Assembly: GCA_028698405.1 (NCBI GenBank)
Contig: JAQVDF010000067.1
Location: 1-7,908 of the forward strand
Origin: Phenylobacterium sp.
GTDB lineage: Bacteria > Pseudomonadota > Alphaproteobacteria > Caulobacterales > Caulobacteraceae
Direction of reading: 5' to 3'
DNA: 7,908 nucleotides
In this document: one piece after another, positions 1-6,750 of the stretch
Layout of the letters: every line of letters starts with the position of its first letter
How positions within the stretch are numbered: the first letter of the stretch is position 1
Translations under genes and position numbers: made by a program
Notes under the pieces: model-generated
What the model saw: the letters and a program-made list of their open reading frames with translations, nothing else
Told to the model about the DNA's origin: nothing
Database searches by the model: none

Positions 1-11
1 TCTTCCGATCT
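1..11 (+). other. Probable leftover Illumina adapter sequence at the contig edge
   Basis: TCTTCCGATCT is identical to the last 11 bases of the standard Illumina adapter ending GCTCTTCCGATCT, and it sits exactly at base 1 in the orientation expected of a 5' adapter with the insert starting at base 12. The triplets also read plausibly in the peptidase frame (Ser-Ser-Asp), so a chance match cannot be excluded. Confidence 0.55.
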
Positions 12-540
12 CGCCCGCGCCGCCCGCAGCGCCTGGGAGAGCGAGGTGGCCGGCCCGATCGACCGCGCGGCCGAAAGGGTCGCCAAGGCGCGGTTCGCGG
101 TCTACGGCGATGCGGTCTACCCCGACGCCACCTTCACCGCCCGGCTGTCCTACGGAAAGGTCGCCGGCTGGACGCACCGCGGCCAGACCATCCCGGCCTT
201 CACCACCATCGCGGGACTCTACGACCGGGCGACCGGCGCCGAGCCCTACGAACTCGCGCCCCGCTGGGTCGCGGCCGAGGACCGGTTGAACGCCGCCACG
301 GTGTTCAACTTCGTCACCACCAACGACATCATCGGCGGCAACTCCGGCTCGCCGGTGGTCAACGCAAGGGGCGAGGTCCTGGGCGCGGCCTTCGACGGCA
401 ACATCCACTCGCTGGGCGGCAACTACGGCTACGACGGCGAGGTCAACCGCACCGTGGTGGTCTCCACCGCTGCGATCAGCGAGGCGCTGGACAAGGTCTA
501 CGGCCAGCAGGCGCTGCTGAAGGAGCTGAAGGCGCGCTGA
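1..540 (+). CDS. S46 family dipeptidyl peptidase (DPP7-like), C-terminal part, 5' end off the window
   Basis: The frame is open from base 1 and ends at TGA 538-540, giving the last 179 codons. S46 peptidases are periplasmic or surface serine exopeptidases that release dipeptides from the N-terminus of peptides; full-length members have about 700 residues, so roughly three quarters is missing, including the catalytic His and Asp. The fragment shows the family nucleophile motif GGNSGSPV, with the probable catalytic Ser at codon 115 (bases 343-345), followed by NARGEVLGAAFDGN. Counting 18 residues from that Ser reaches a Gly (codon 133), the place where Porphyromonas DPP7 has Gly673 and the Asp/Glu-specific DPP11 has Arg673. 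A DPP7-like preference for hydrophobic residues is therefore inferred. The GTG at 46 is only an internal codon. The first three or four codons coincide with adapter-like sequence and may not be genomic. Family assignment is firm; specificity is an inference from one residue. Confidence 0.9.
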   Translation, partial: SSDLARAARSAWESEVAGPIDRAAERVAKARFAVYGDAVYPDATFTARLSYGKVAGWTHRGQTIPAFTTIAGLYDRATGAEPYELAPRWVAAEDRLNAATVFNFVTTNDIIGGNSGSPVVNARGEVLGAAFDGNIHSLGGNYGYDGEVNRTVVVSTAAISEALDKVYGQQALLKELKAR

Positions 541-656
541 GCGGGACAGGGAGCTTCGCCGCCGCCCGAGCGTTGCTGTGACGGGTTGACGCAGGTCATG
601 GCCGGGGCCTCTCTGGTCTGCGCGTCATCCCGTCCCTCTTCCGCGAAAGGAGCGCC

Positions 657-1058
657 ATGAGAGGCTTCGTCGACGACATCGAAAAACTGACGACGGAAAA
701 CAGCGATTTCCGGCGGGTGCTCTACACCGGGGCCAACCTTCAGCTCGTGCTGATGACCCTGAAGCCCGGCGAGGAGATCGGCGAGGAGGTCCACGACGAC
801 CGCGACCAGTTCTTCCGCTTCGAGTCCGGCCAGGGCGAGGTCTTCATCGACGGCGTCCGCCACGCGGTGAAGGACGACGACGCGGTCATCGTGCCGGCCG
901 GCGCGCGGCACAACGTGCGCAACGCGGGCGGCGAGCCGCTGCAGTTCTACACGCTCTACGGTCCGCCGGAGCATCGCGACGGCGTGGTCCACAAGACCAA
1001 GGCCGACGCCGAGCGCGACCACGACAACGACCACTTCGACGGCAAGACGACGGAATAG
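657..1058 (+). CDS. Small single-domain cupin protein
   Basis: This 133-residue protein is a single cupin beta-barrel, probably cytoplasmic, with no signal peptide. The start is set by AAAGGAG at 646-652, four bases before the ATG. Cupin motif 1 lies at about residues 38-60 (PGEEIGEEVHDDRDQFFRFE) and motif 2 at about 76-89 (AVIVPAGARHNVRN). Candidate metal ligands are His46, Gln51 or a nearby acid, and His85. The usual HxH pair is HDD here, so the second His is replaced; as I recall, this EEVHxxxDQFFR variant is common in a subfamily of bacterial stand-alone cupins. The C-terminal tail (about 104-133) is charged and contains four His residues after His106, with no assigned role. Members include sugar-modifying enzymes, dioxygenases and binding proteins, so no reaction can be named. 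It lies 116 bases after the peptidase gene and looks independent of it. Confidence 0.88.
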   Translation: MRGFVDDIEKLTTENSDFRRVLYTGANLQLVLMTLKPGEEIGEEVHDDRDQFFRFESGQGEVFIDGVRHAVKDDDAVIVPAGARHNVRNAGGEPLQFYTLYGPPEHRDGVVHKTKADAERDHDNDHFDGKTTE

Positions 1059-1138
1059 CGCCGCTTCCTCTTTGGTTGCCGCGGGCGCCGTCGCGACGTC
1101 AAATCGCCGGAGGCGCGGCCCCGAGTCGCGTCGCCGGC

Positions 1139-1144
1139 AGGAGG
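1139..1144 (+). promoter_or_regulatory. Perfect Shine-Dalgarno AGGAGG that fixes the start at 1151
   Basis: AGGAGG is followed by six bases and then ATG 1151. This selects 1151 over upstream in-frame alternatives such as 1076, which would also put charged residues in front of the signal peptide. Confidence 0.85.
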
Positions 1145-1150
1145 CCTCGG

Positions 1151-1615
1151 ATGAAGATCGTGCTCGCAGCCCTGGCGCTCACCTTGGCGCCGGGGCTGGC
1201 CGCAGCCCAGGCATTCACCGTCGTCGGCCTGGACGGGCGGGAGAAGACGCTCTCCGCCGCCGAGATGGCCGACATGCCGCGGGCCAGCATCAAGCTCGCC
1301 GGCCGGCGGACCTACGAGGGCCCGCTGCTGTCCTACGTGCTCCGCGAGGTCGGCGCGCCGGCCGGCGCCAGGCTGCACGGCCCGGCGATGCGCACCTACG
1401 TGGTGGTCCGCGCCAAGGATGACTTCGCCGCAGTCCTGTCGCTCGCCGAGACCGACAAGGACTTCACCGGCCGCCAGGCGATCCTCGCCGACCGAGTCGA
1501 CGGCCAGCCCCTCTCCGAGCGCGACGGCCCCTATCGCCTCGTCGTCGACGGCGACCTCAAGGGCGCCCGCAGCGTCTGGGGCGCCACCCGCGTGGAGCTG
1601 AAGCGGGCGGAGTGA
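1151..1615 (+). CDS. Small exported protein of the molybdopterin-binding oxidoreductase fold, cysteine-free
   Basis: The gene encodes 154 residues. Residues 1-20 form a Sec signal peptide (MKIVLAALALTLAPGLAAAQ), with likely cleavage after an A-x-A site (AAA or AAQ) near residue 19-20, so the mature protein is periplasmic with about 135 residues. The body resembles the compact form of the oxidoreductase molybdopterin-binding domain (sulfite oxidase/YedY superfamily): an LSAAEMADMPR segment, YEGPLLSYVLREVGAP, MRTYVVVRAKDDFAAVLSLAE, and the closing GPYRLVVDGDLKGARSVWGATRVEL. Full sulfite oxidases and YedY carry a conserved Cys that ligates molybdenum. This protein has no Cys at all, so classical cofactor ligation is not possible. 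It may bind cofactor differently, act as a binding or accessory protein, or be a catalytically dead relative. It is 92 bases downstream of the cupin gene with its own strong ribosome site. Fold recognition is fairly sure; function is unknown. Confidence 0.8.
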   Translation: MKIVLAALALTLAPGLAAAQAFTVVGLDGREKTLSAAEMADMPRASIKLAGRRTYEGPLLSYVLREVGAPAGARLHGPAMRTYVVVRAKDDFAAVLSLAETDKDFTGRQAILADRVDGQPLSERDGPYRLVVDGDLKGARSVWGATRVELKRAE

Positions 1616-1642
1616 TCTTCGCTCACCCGAAGGGGAGGCAGC

Positions 1643-2635
1643 TCAGCCCCGGATCAGCTCGAGCGAGCGGATGCGGCTCTCGAGGCTGGGGCCGGTGGCC
1701 ATGACGAACACTTCGTCGGCGCCGCTCTGGGCGGTCTTTTCGTCGAGCCGGGCGCGGACGAGGTCGGGCGGGCCTGCGAGGCTGCGGGCCTCGATCTCGG
1801 CCAGGGCGGGAGATGCGGCATGCTCGGCGAGGAAGGCCTCGGCCGCCTCGATGGTGCGGAAGCGCTGGCGCCGGCCGAGCGAGGTGGCGAGCTGCGAGGC
1901 GCGTCGAGGAGCGTCGAGCCGCCGGGCCTCCTCTGCGGTGTCCGCGGCGAGCGCAGCGGTGGCGATCCCGGCCCAGGGCGTCTCGCGCAGCGGGCCGGGC
2001 TGGAAGGCCGCGCGGTAGGCGGCGACGGCGGGGCCGCCTTCGGCCCTGGCGATGAACTCGGCGAACACCATCCCGACGCCGGCGGCGCCCGCCCAGGCCG
2101 CGCTCTCGGCCGAGGAGCAGAGCACGAACACGTCCGGGTGCGAGGGGCCGGACGGGTTGGCGCGGATGTCGTGGGCGGGATGTTCCGGCCCGATCGGGAC
2201 CTTGCCCGAGGCGTCCAGCAGCCAGGCGCAGAGCAGGGCGAAGTAGTGCTCGAAGGCCTCCGAGCCGGCCGAGCGCAGGGCGCCGGCGGTGCGCGGATCG
2301 GCGCCCAGCGCGCGCCCGACGCCGAGGTCGATGCGGCCGGGCGCCAGCGCCCCCAACTCCATGAACACTTCGGCCACCTTCAGCGGCGAGTAGTTGACCA
2401 GCATCACCCCGCCCGAGCCCAGCCGGATGCGGCTGGTGGCCTGGGTCAGGACGGCGATCAGGATCTCCGGCGCGGGCGAGCCCAGCCCTGCGATGTTGTG
2501 GTGCTCGGCCACCCAGAAGCGGTGGTAACCCAGCCGCTCGGCCGCCCTGGCCACCTCTACGGTCTCGCGCACCGCCTGCGCCTGGGTGGCGTCGCCGGTG
2601 ACGGGGGACAGGTCGAGAACGGAGAGCAGGGCCAC
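1643..2635 (-). CDS. LLM-class flavin-dependent oxidoreductase (MsnO8/YhbW-like)
   Basis: This 330-residue protein belongs to the bacterial luciferase-like monooxygenases, TIM-barrel enzymes that use reduced flavin (FMNH2 or F420) and oxygen or a related hydride chemistry. The N-terminus LSVLDLSPV is the hallmark of the MsnO8/YhbW-type subgroup. Other landmarks are AERLGYHRFWVAEHH at about 32-46, RIRLGSGGVML at 69-79, SPLKVAEVF at 83-91 and GRIDLGVGR at 100-108, all conserved barrel strands of the family. The Caulobacterales placement favours FMN over F420, but this is inferred. The start codon is GTG at 2633-2635; it aligns with the family N-terminus, but no clear Shine-Dalgarno precedes it and the frame stays open upstream. 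Translation may depend on coupling to the thioesterase gene, which ends 49 bases upstream on the same strand. The 3' end faces the exported protein gene, 27 bases away. Substrate is unknown. Confidence 0.93.
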   Translation of the reverse strand: MALLSVLDLSPVTGDATQAQAVRETVEVARAAERLGYHRFWVAEHHNIAGLGSPAPEILIAVLTQATSRIRLGSGGVMLVNYSPLKVAEVFMELGALAPGRIDLGVGRALGADPRTAGALRSAGSEAFEHYFALLCAWLLDASGKVPIGPEHPAHDIRANPSGPSHPDVFVLCSSAESAAWAGAAGVGMVFAEFIARAEGGPAVAAYRAAFQPGPLRETPWAGIATAALAADTAEEARRLDAPRRASQLATSLGRRQRFRTIEAAEAFLAEHAASPALAEIEARSLAGPPDLVRARLDEKTAQSGADEVFVMATGPSLESRIRSLELIRG

Positions 2636-2684
2636 GACGCGGATGTACGGCGCCGGTCGGGTCTGCGGAAGGGCTCCGCCTCGC

Positions 2685-3152
2685 CTAGCTGCGCGGCTTG
2701 CGCGGGCCGGTCTTCTTGATGACGGCCGAGAAGCTCATCACCGGGTCGTTCCCGGTGGTGATCAGACCGCGGACGAAAACCATCGAGCGGCCGGCCTTGA
2801 CCACCTCGCCGGTCGCCTCGACCAGGGCGCCTTCCGGCACCGCGCCAACGAACTCGCCGTTGAAGGTGGCGGTGACGCTGTGGCTCTCGGTCAGCACGTC
2901 GCGGGCGATCACGAACAGGGCGAAGTCGGCGAAGGTCATGATGCAGCCGCCGTGCATGAAGCCGCCGCCGTTCATGTGCTTCTTCTCGGCGCGGAAGGCG
3001 CAGCGGGGCCGGCCCTGCTCGTCCTTGCGCCAGTAGAAGGGCCCGGCGTGGTCCTCGAAGGGATCGCCGCCCACGAAGTGGTTCCAGCCGGCCCACTCGC
3101 CCTCGGTGATCGTCTCCAGGCCCCAGACCTGACCCTGCTCGCCGCCGTCCAT
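2685..3152 (-). CDS. PaaI-family hotdog-fold acyl-CoA thioesterase
   Basis: The product has 155 residues and is a single hotdog domain of the PaaI type, which hydrolyses acyl- or aryl-CoA thioesters in the cytoplasm. The diagnostic helix region is HMNGGGFMHGGCIMTFADFA at about residues 59-78: the HGG turn at 67-69 and Asp76 match the family's active site, in which the acidic residue of the neighbouring subunit activates water. The second strand set shows SHSVTATFNGEFVGAVPEG and GRSMVFVRGLI, as expected. I choose ATG 3152 because GGAAGGGG (3162-3169) lies nine bases before it; the upstream in-frame TTG at 3161 would abut that ribosome site directly. It is the first gene of a reverse-strand pair with the flavin monooxygenase and diverges from the thiolase operon, suggesting acyl-CoA release or salvage linked to that pathway. 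Specificity (aryl versus acyl) cannot be read from the sequence. Confidence 0.92.
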   Translation of the reverse strand: MDGGEQGQVWGLETITEGEWAGWNHFVGGDPFEDHAGPFYWRKDEQGRPRCAFRAEKKHMNGGGFMHGGCIMTFADFALFVIARDVLTESHSVTATFNGEFVGAVPEGALVEATGEVVKAGRSMVFVRGLITTGNDPVMSFSAVIKKTGPRKPRS

Positions 3153-3161
3153 CGCGTTCAA

Positions 3162-3169
3162 CCCCTTCC
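3162..3169 (-). promoter_or_regulatory. Shine-Dalgarno that selects the thioesterase start
   Basis: On the reverse strand this reads GGAAGGGG, nine bases before ATG 3152 and immediately against TTG 3161. The spacing supports ATG 3152 as the true start. Confidence 0.6.
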
Positions 3170-3194
3170 GCCCCCGGCCCGCCGCGCGAAGCGT

Positions 3195-3223
3195 TTGCGG
3201 CCGCCGGGTTCCGACACTAGTTT
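3195..3223 (+). promoter_or_regulatory. Candidate weak sigma70-type promoter for the thiolase operon
   Basis: TTGCGG (3195-3200) and TAGTTT (3218-3223) are separated by 17 bases. Each hexamer keeps three consensus positions, including TTG in the -35 and TA...T in the -10. Transcription would start near 3230 and give a leader of about 45 bases. This is a weak match in GC-rich DNA, and its position in the divergent spacer is the main support. Confidence 0.3.
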
Positions 3224-3246
3224 GCCGGCCGTTGAGAACAGCCGGC
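3224..3246. promoter_or_regulatory. Near-perfect 10-bp inverted repeat, candidate operator between divergent operons
   Basis: The left arm GCCGGCCGTT (3224-3233) and right arm AACAGCCGGC (3237-3246) pair at nine of ten positions around a GAG spacer; the mismatch is 3230/3240. The dyad directly follows the candidate -10 and covers the predicted transcription start, the usual place for a repressor site (for example TetR or GntR type). It lies 28 bases before the thiolase ATG and about 70 bases from the thioesterase start, so it could control both directions. It could also form a hairpin in the thiolase leader. No regulator gene is in the window. Confidence 0.45.
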
Positions 3247-3274
3247 CGCGCGGGGTAGTCGGCGAGGAGCGATG

Positions 3275-4483
<1,209 letters not shown>

Positions 4484-4516
4484 CCAGGCATCATCGGAAC
4501 GAACGGACCCGCCCCA

Positions 4517-5665
4517 ATGCCTCTCGACATGGATACCCGCGCCCAGCTGGTGGACACCGTCCGCCGGTTCGTCAGCGAGCGGCTGCGGCCTCTGGAAGCC
4601 CAGGTGGCCGAACAGGACGCCGTGCCCGAGGACATTCTCGAGGAGATGAAGGGCCTGGGCCTCTACGGCCTCTCCATCCCGGCGGAGTACGGCGGGCTGG
4701 ACCTGTCGATGGAGGACGAGTGCCTGGTGGCCATCGAGCTCGGCCGCACAAGCCCGGCCTTCCGCTCGGCTTTCGGCACCAACGTCGGCATCGGCTCCCA
4801 GGGCCTGGTCATGTTCGGCACCGAGGAGCAGAAGGCGAAATATCTACCCGGCATCGCCTCGGGGGAGATCGTCACCTCCTTCGCCCTCACCGAGCCGGAG
4901 GCGGGCTCGGACAGCGCCAACGTCCAGCTGCGCGCCGAGCGGCAGGGCGATGTCTATGTGCTGAACGGCGCCAAGCGGTTCATCACCAACGCCAACCGGG
5001 CCCATCTCTTCACCGTCATGGCCCGCACCGACCCGAGCAAGCCGGGGGCCGGCGGGGTCAGCGCCTTCCTGGTGGAGCGCAACTCGCCGGGCCTGTCGGT
5101 CGGCAGGCCCGAGAAGAAGATGGGCCAGCAGGGCGCCCACATCTGCGACGTCATCTTCGAGGACGTGAAGGTGCCGGTGGAGAATCGGCTGGGCGAGGAG
5201 GGCCAGGGCTTCCGCGTGGCCATGCAGGTGCTCGACCGCGGCCGGCTGCACATCTCGGCGGTCTGCGTCGGCGTCTCCGAGCGGCTGATCGCGGACTGCG
5301 TGGCCTACGCCTCGGAGCGCAAGCAGTTCGGGCAGCCGATCGCCCAGTTCCAGCTGGTGCAGGGGATGATCGCCGACTCCAAGACCGAGTCGATGGCCGC
5401 CAAGGCGCTGACTTTGGAGACCGCCCGCAAGCGCGACGCCGGCGAGAGCGTCACCATGGAGGCCGCCGCGGCCAAGTACTTCGCCTCGGAGATGGTCGGC
5501 CGGGTCGCCGACCGGGCGGTGCAGATCTTCGGCGGCTCGGGCTACGTCGCCGACCACGGGATCGAGCGCTTCTACCGCGACGTGCGGATCTTCCGCATCT
5601 ACGAAGGCACCAGCCAGATCCAGCAGGTGGTCATCGCCCGCGAGACCCTGAAGCGGGGCGGCTAG
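4517..5665 (+). CDS. Acyl-CoA dehydrogenase (FAD-dependent)
   Basis: This 382-residue cytoplasmic flavoenzyme introduces the alpha-beta double bond into an acyl-CoA and passes electrons to electron-transfer flavoprotein. The domain order is complete: N-terminal helical domain (about 1-117), central beta domain with signature ALTEPEAGSD at 123-132 and the FITN stretch near 155-158, and C-terminal helical domain with RKQFGQPIAQFQ near 268-279 and IFGGSGYVADHGIERFYRD at 337-355. The catalytic base is Glu363 in RIYEGTSQIQQ, the position used by short-chain, medium-chain and glutaryl-type enzymes rather than the alternative helix-G position of isovaleryl and long-chain forms. The ribosome site before ATG 4517 is weak (ACGGA about eight bases upstream), consistent with translation from the thiolase message. 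It touches the DUF3253 gene without any gap. The chain length or branch preference cannot be read reliably. Confidence 0.95.
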   Translation: MPLDMDTRAQLVDTVRRFVSERLRPLEAQVAEQDAVPEDILEEMKGLGLYGLSIPAEYGGLDLSMEDECLVAIELGRTSPAFRSAFGTNVGIGSQGLVMFGTEEQKAKYLPGIASGEIVTSFALTEPEAGSDSANVQLRAERQGDVYVLNGAKRFITNANRAHLFTVMARTDPSKPGAGGVSAFLVERNSPGLSVGRPEKKMGQQGAHICDVIFEDVKVPVENRLGEEGQGFRVAMQVLDRGRLHISAVCVGVSERLIADCVAYASERKQFGQPIAQFQLVQGMIADSKTESMAAKALTLETARKRDAGESVTMEAAAAKYFASEMVGRVADRAVQIFGGSGYVADHGIERFYRDVRIFRIYEGTSQIQQVVIARETLKRGG

Positions 5666-5941
5666 ATGAGCGCCGAAGTGGAGGCCGCGATCTTCGACCT
5701 CCTAGACAAGCTGCCGCCCGGCAAGTCGGTCTCGCCGGAGGAGGTCGCGCGGGCGGTGAACGCGGAAGGCTGGCGGCGCGAGCTCGGCAAGGTGCGGCCC
5801 GTGGCCGTGGGCCTGGCGCGCGCCGGCAAGCTGGTCATCACCCGCCATGGCAAGCCGGCCGATCCGGACAAGTTCAAGGGCGTCTGGCGCATGCGCCTGC
5901 CGCTGCCTGACGAGGCGGGGGGAGGGGCGGGCGCGCCCTAG
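5666..5941 (+). CDS. DUF3253 small protein, third gene of the thiolase operon
   Basis: A 91-residue protein recognisable as DUF3253 by its order of features: an N-terminal helix ([20 protein letters not shown]), [20 protein letters not shown] at about 25-44, a hydrophobic helix, then a [15 protein letters not shown] strand-turn near 55-69 and a short final strand. The pattern resembles a winged helix-turn-helix, but no DNA-binding role is established to my knowledge. The ATG directly follows the dehydrogenase TAG (5663-5665) with no intervening base and no good Shine-Dalgarno, which suggests translational coupling. The last ten residues are Gly/Ala-rich and encoded by a G-tract ending in the palindrome GGGCGCGCCC (5929-5938). 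Its TAG overlaps the stop of the converging chemoreceptor frame within one CTAG. Its presence in the operon may be incidental. Confidence 0.85.
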   Translation: MSAEVEAAIFDLLDKLPPGKSVSPEEVARAVNAEGWRRELGKVRPVAVGLARAGKLVITRHGKPADPDKFKGVWRMRLPLPDEAGGGAGAP

Positions 5942-6747
5942 CCCTGCACCGCGCGCAGCGCCGGCGCGATTTCGGCCAGCCGCTGTTGGGCGGCATGGAC
6001 CGGGTTCTCGGGCCCGGACGCCTCCAGGCGGAACTGGGCCACCCGACCGGCCAGCTCGGCCGCCTCGCGGGTCAGCGCCTGGGTGGCCGCGGTGGCCTCT
6101 TCGACCATGGCCGCGTTCTGCTGGGTGAACTGGTCCATCTGGTTCACCGCGGTGTTCACTTCCGCCAGACCGATGGACTGCTCCTTGGCCGAGGCGGCGA
6201 TCTCGGCCACCACCGCGGCGATCTCGCTCACCTTGCCGACGATGCCGGTCAGCACCTCGCCGGTCTCCCCGACCAGCTTGACGCCGCGGTCCACCTGCGC
6301 GCCCGAGGAGGCGATCAGGTCGCGGATTTCCTGCGCGGCTGTGGACGAGCGCTGCGCCAGGGCCCGGACTTCCGAGGCCACGACCGCGAAGCCCTTGCCG
6401 GCCTCGCCGGCCCGGGCGGCTTCCACCCCGGCGTTCAGCGCCAGAAGGTTGGTCTGGAAGGCGATCTCGTCGATCACCCCGATGATCTGGCTGATGCGGC
6501 CGGCCGAGCTGGCGATCTCGCCCATCGCCGCGACCGCCTGCTCGACCACCACGCCGCTGCGCTCGGCGTCGGCGCGGGCGGCGGTGACGGTGGCGTTGGC
6601 CTGGCTGGCGCCCTGGGCGGTGCGCTGGACGGTGACGGTGATCTCGTCGAGCGCGGCGGCGGTCTCTTCGAGGCTGGCGGCCTGCTGCTCGGTGCGGTGG
6701 GACAGGTCGTCCGCCGCCCGGGAGAGCTGGGCCGAGCCCGCGCCGAT
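5938..6747 (-). pseudogene. Chemoreceptor signalling domain, cut off from its N-terminal half by an amber codon
   Basis: This is codons 350-618 of the chemoreceptor frame, continuing after the in-frame TAG to the natural TAG at 5938-5940. It encodes the cytoplasmic four-helix-bundle hairpin that is methylated and controls CheA: a methylation helix with [20 protein letters not shown] beginning at codon 367, the tip [20 protein letters not shown] at about 443-462 followed by [20 protein letters not shown], and the returning helix with [16 protein letters not shown]. No CheR/CheB-binding pentapeptide is seen at the C-terminus, which ends ALRAVQG. The sequence is intact with no frameshift and the tip is fully conserved, so decay, if real, is recent. 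Internal starts exist (GTG at 6552, ATG at 6525) but lack a good ribosome site, so independent expression looks unlikely. If the TAG is a sequencing error or is read through, this is simply the second half of one normal receptor. Confidence 0.85.
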
Positions 6748-6750
6748 CTA
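6748..6750 (-). other. In-frame amber (TAG) codon interrupting the chemoreceptor
   Basis: Both flanks are in the same frame (7794 and 6552 are multiples of three apart), and the local reading is [17 protein letters not shown]. One base change would remove it; the simplest ancestor is CAG (Gln) by a C-to-T transition, although GAG, AAG, TGG, TCG, TTG or a Tyr codon are also one step away. No insertion or deletion is involved. Confidence 0.9.

Noticed and set aside
586..614. TTGACG at 586-591 as a promoter for the cupin gene
   Set aside because: The -35-like hexamer is good, but no -10-like sequence follows at 15-19 bases, so I do not list it as a promoter.
1616..1642. Terminator between the converging exported protein and monooxygenase genes
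   Set aside because: The 27-base gap has no stable inverted repeat with a T-tract.
1820..2719. A forward open frame opposite the flavin monooxygenase
   Set aside because: It has low-complexity Gly/Arg/Ala content and no ribosome site, and it covers a well-conserved reverse-strand gene.
5929..5938. GGGCGCGCCC palindrome as a rho-independent terminator
   Set aside because: It lies inside the DUF3253 coding end, has no loop of its own and is not followed by a T-tract on either strand.
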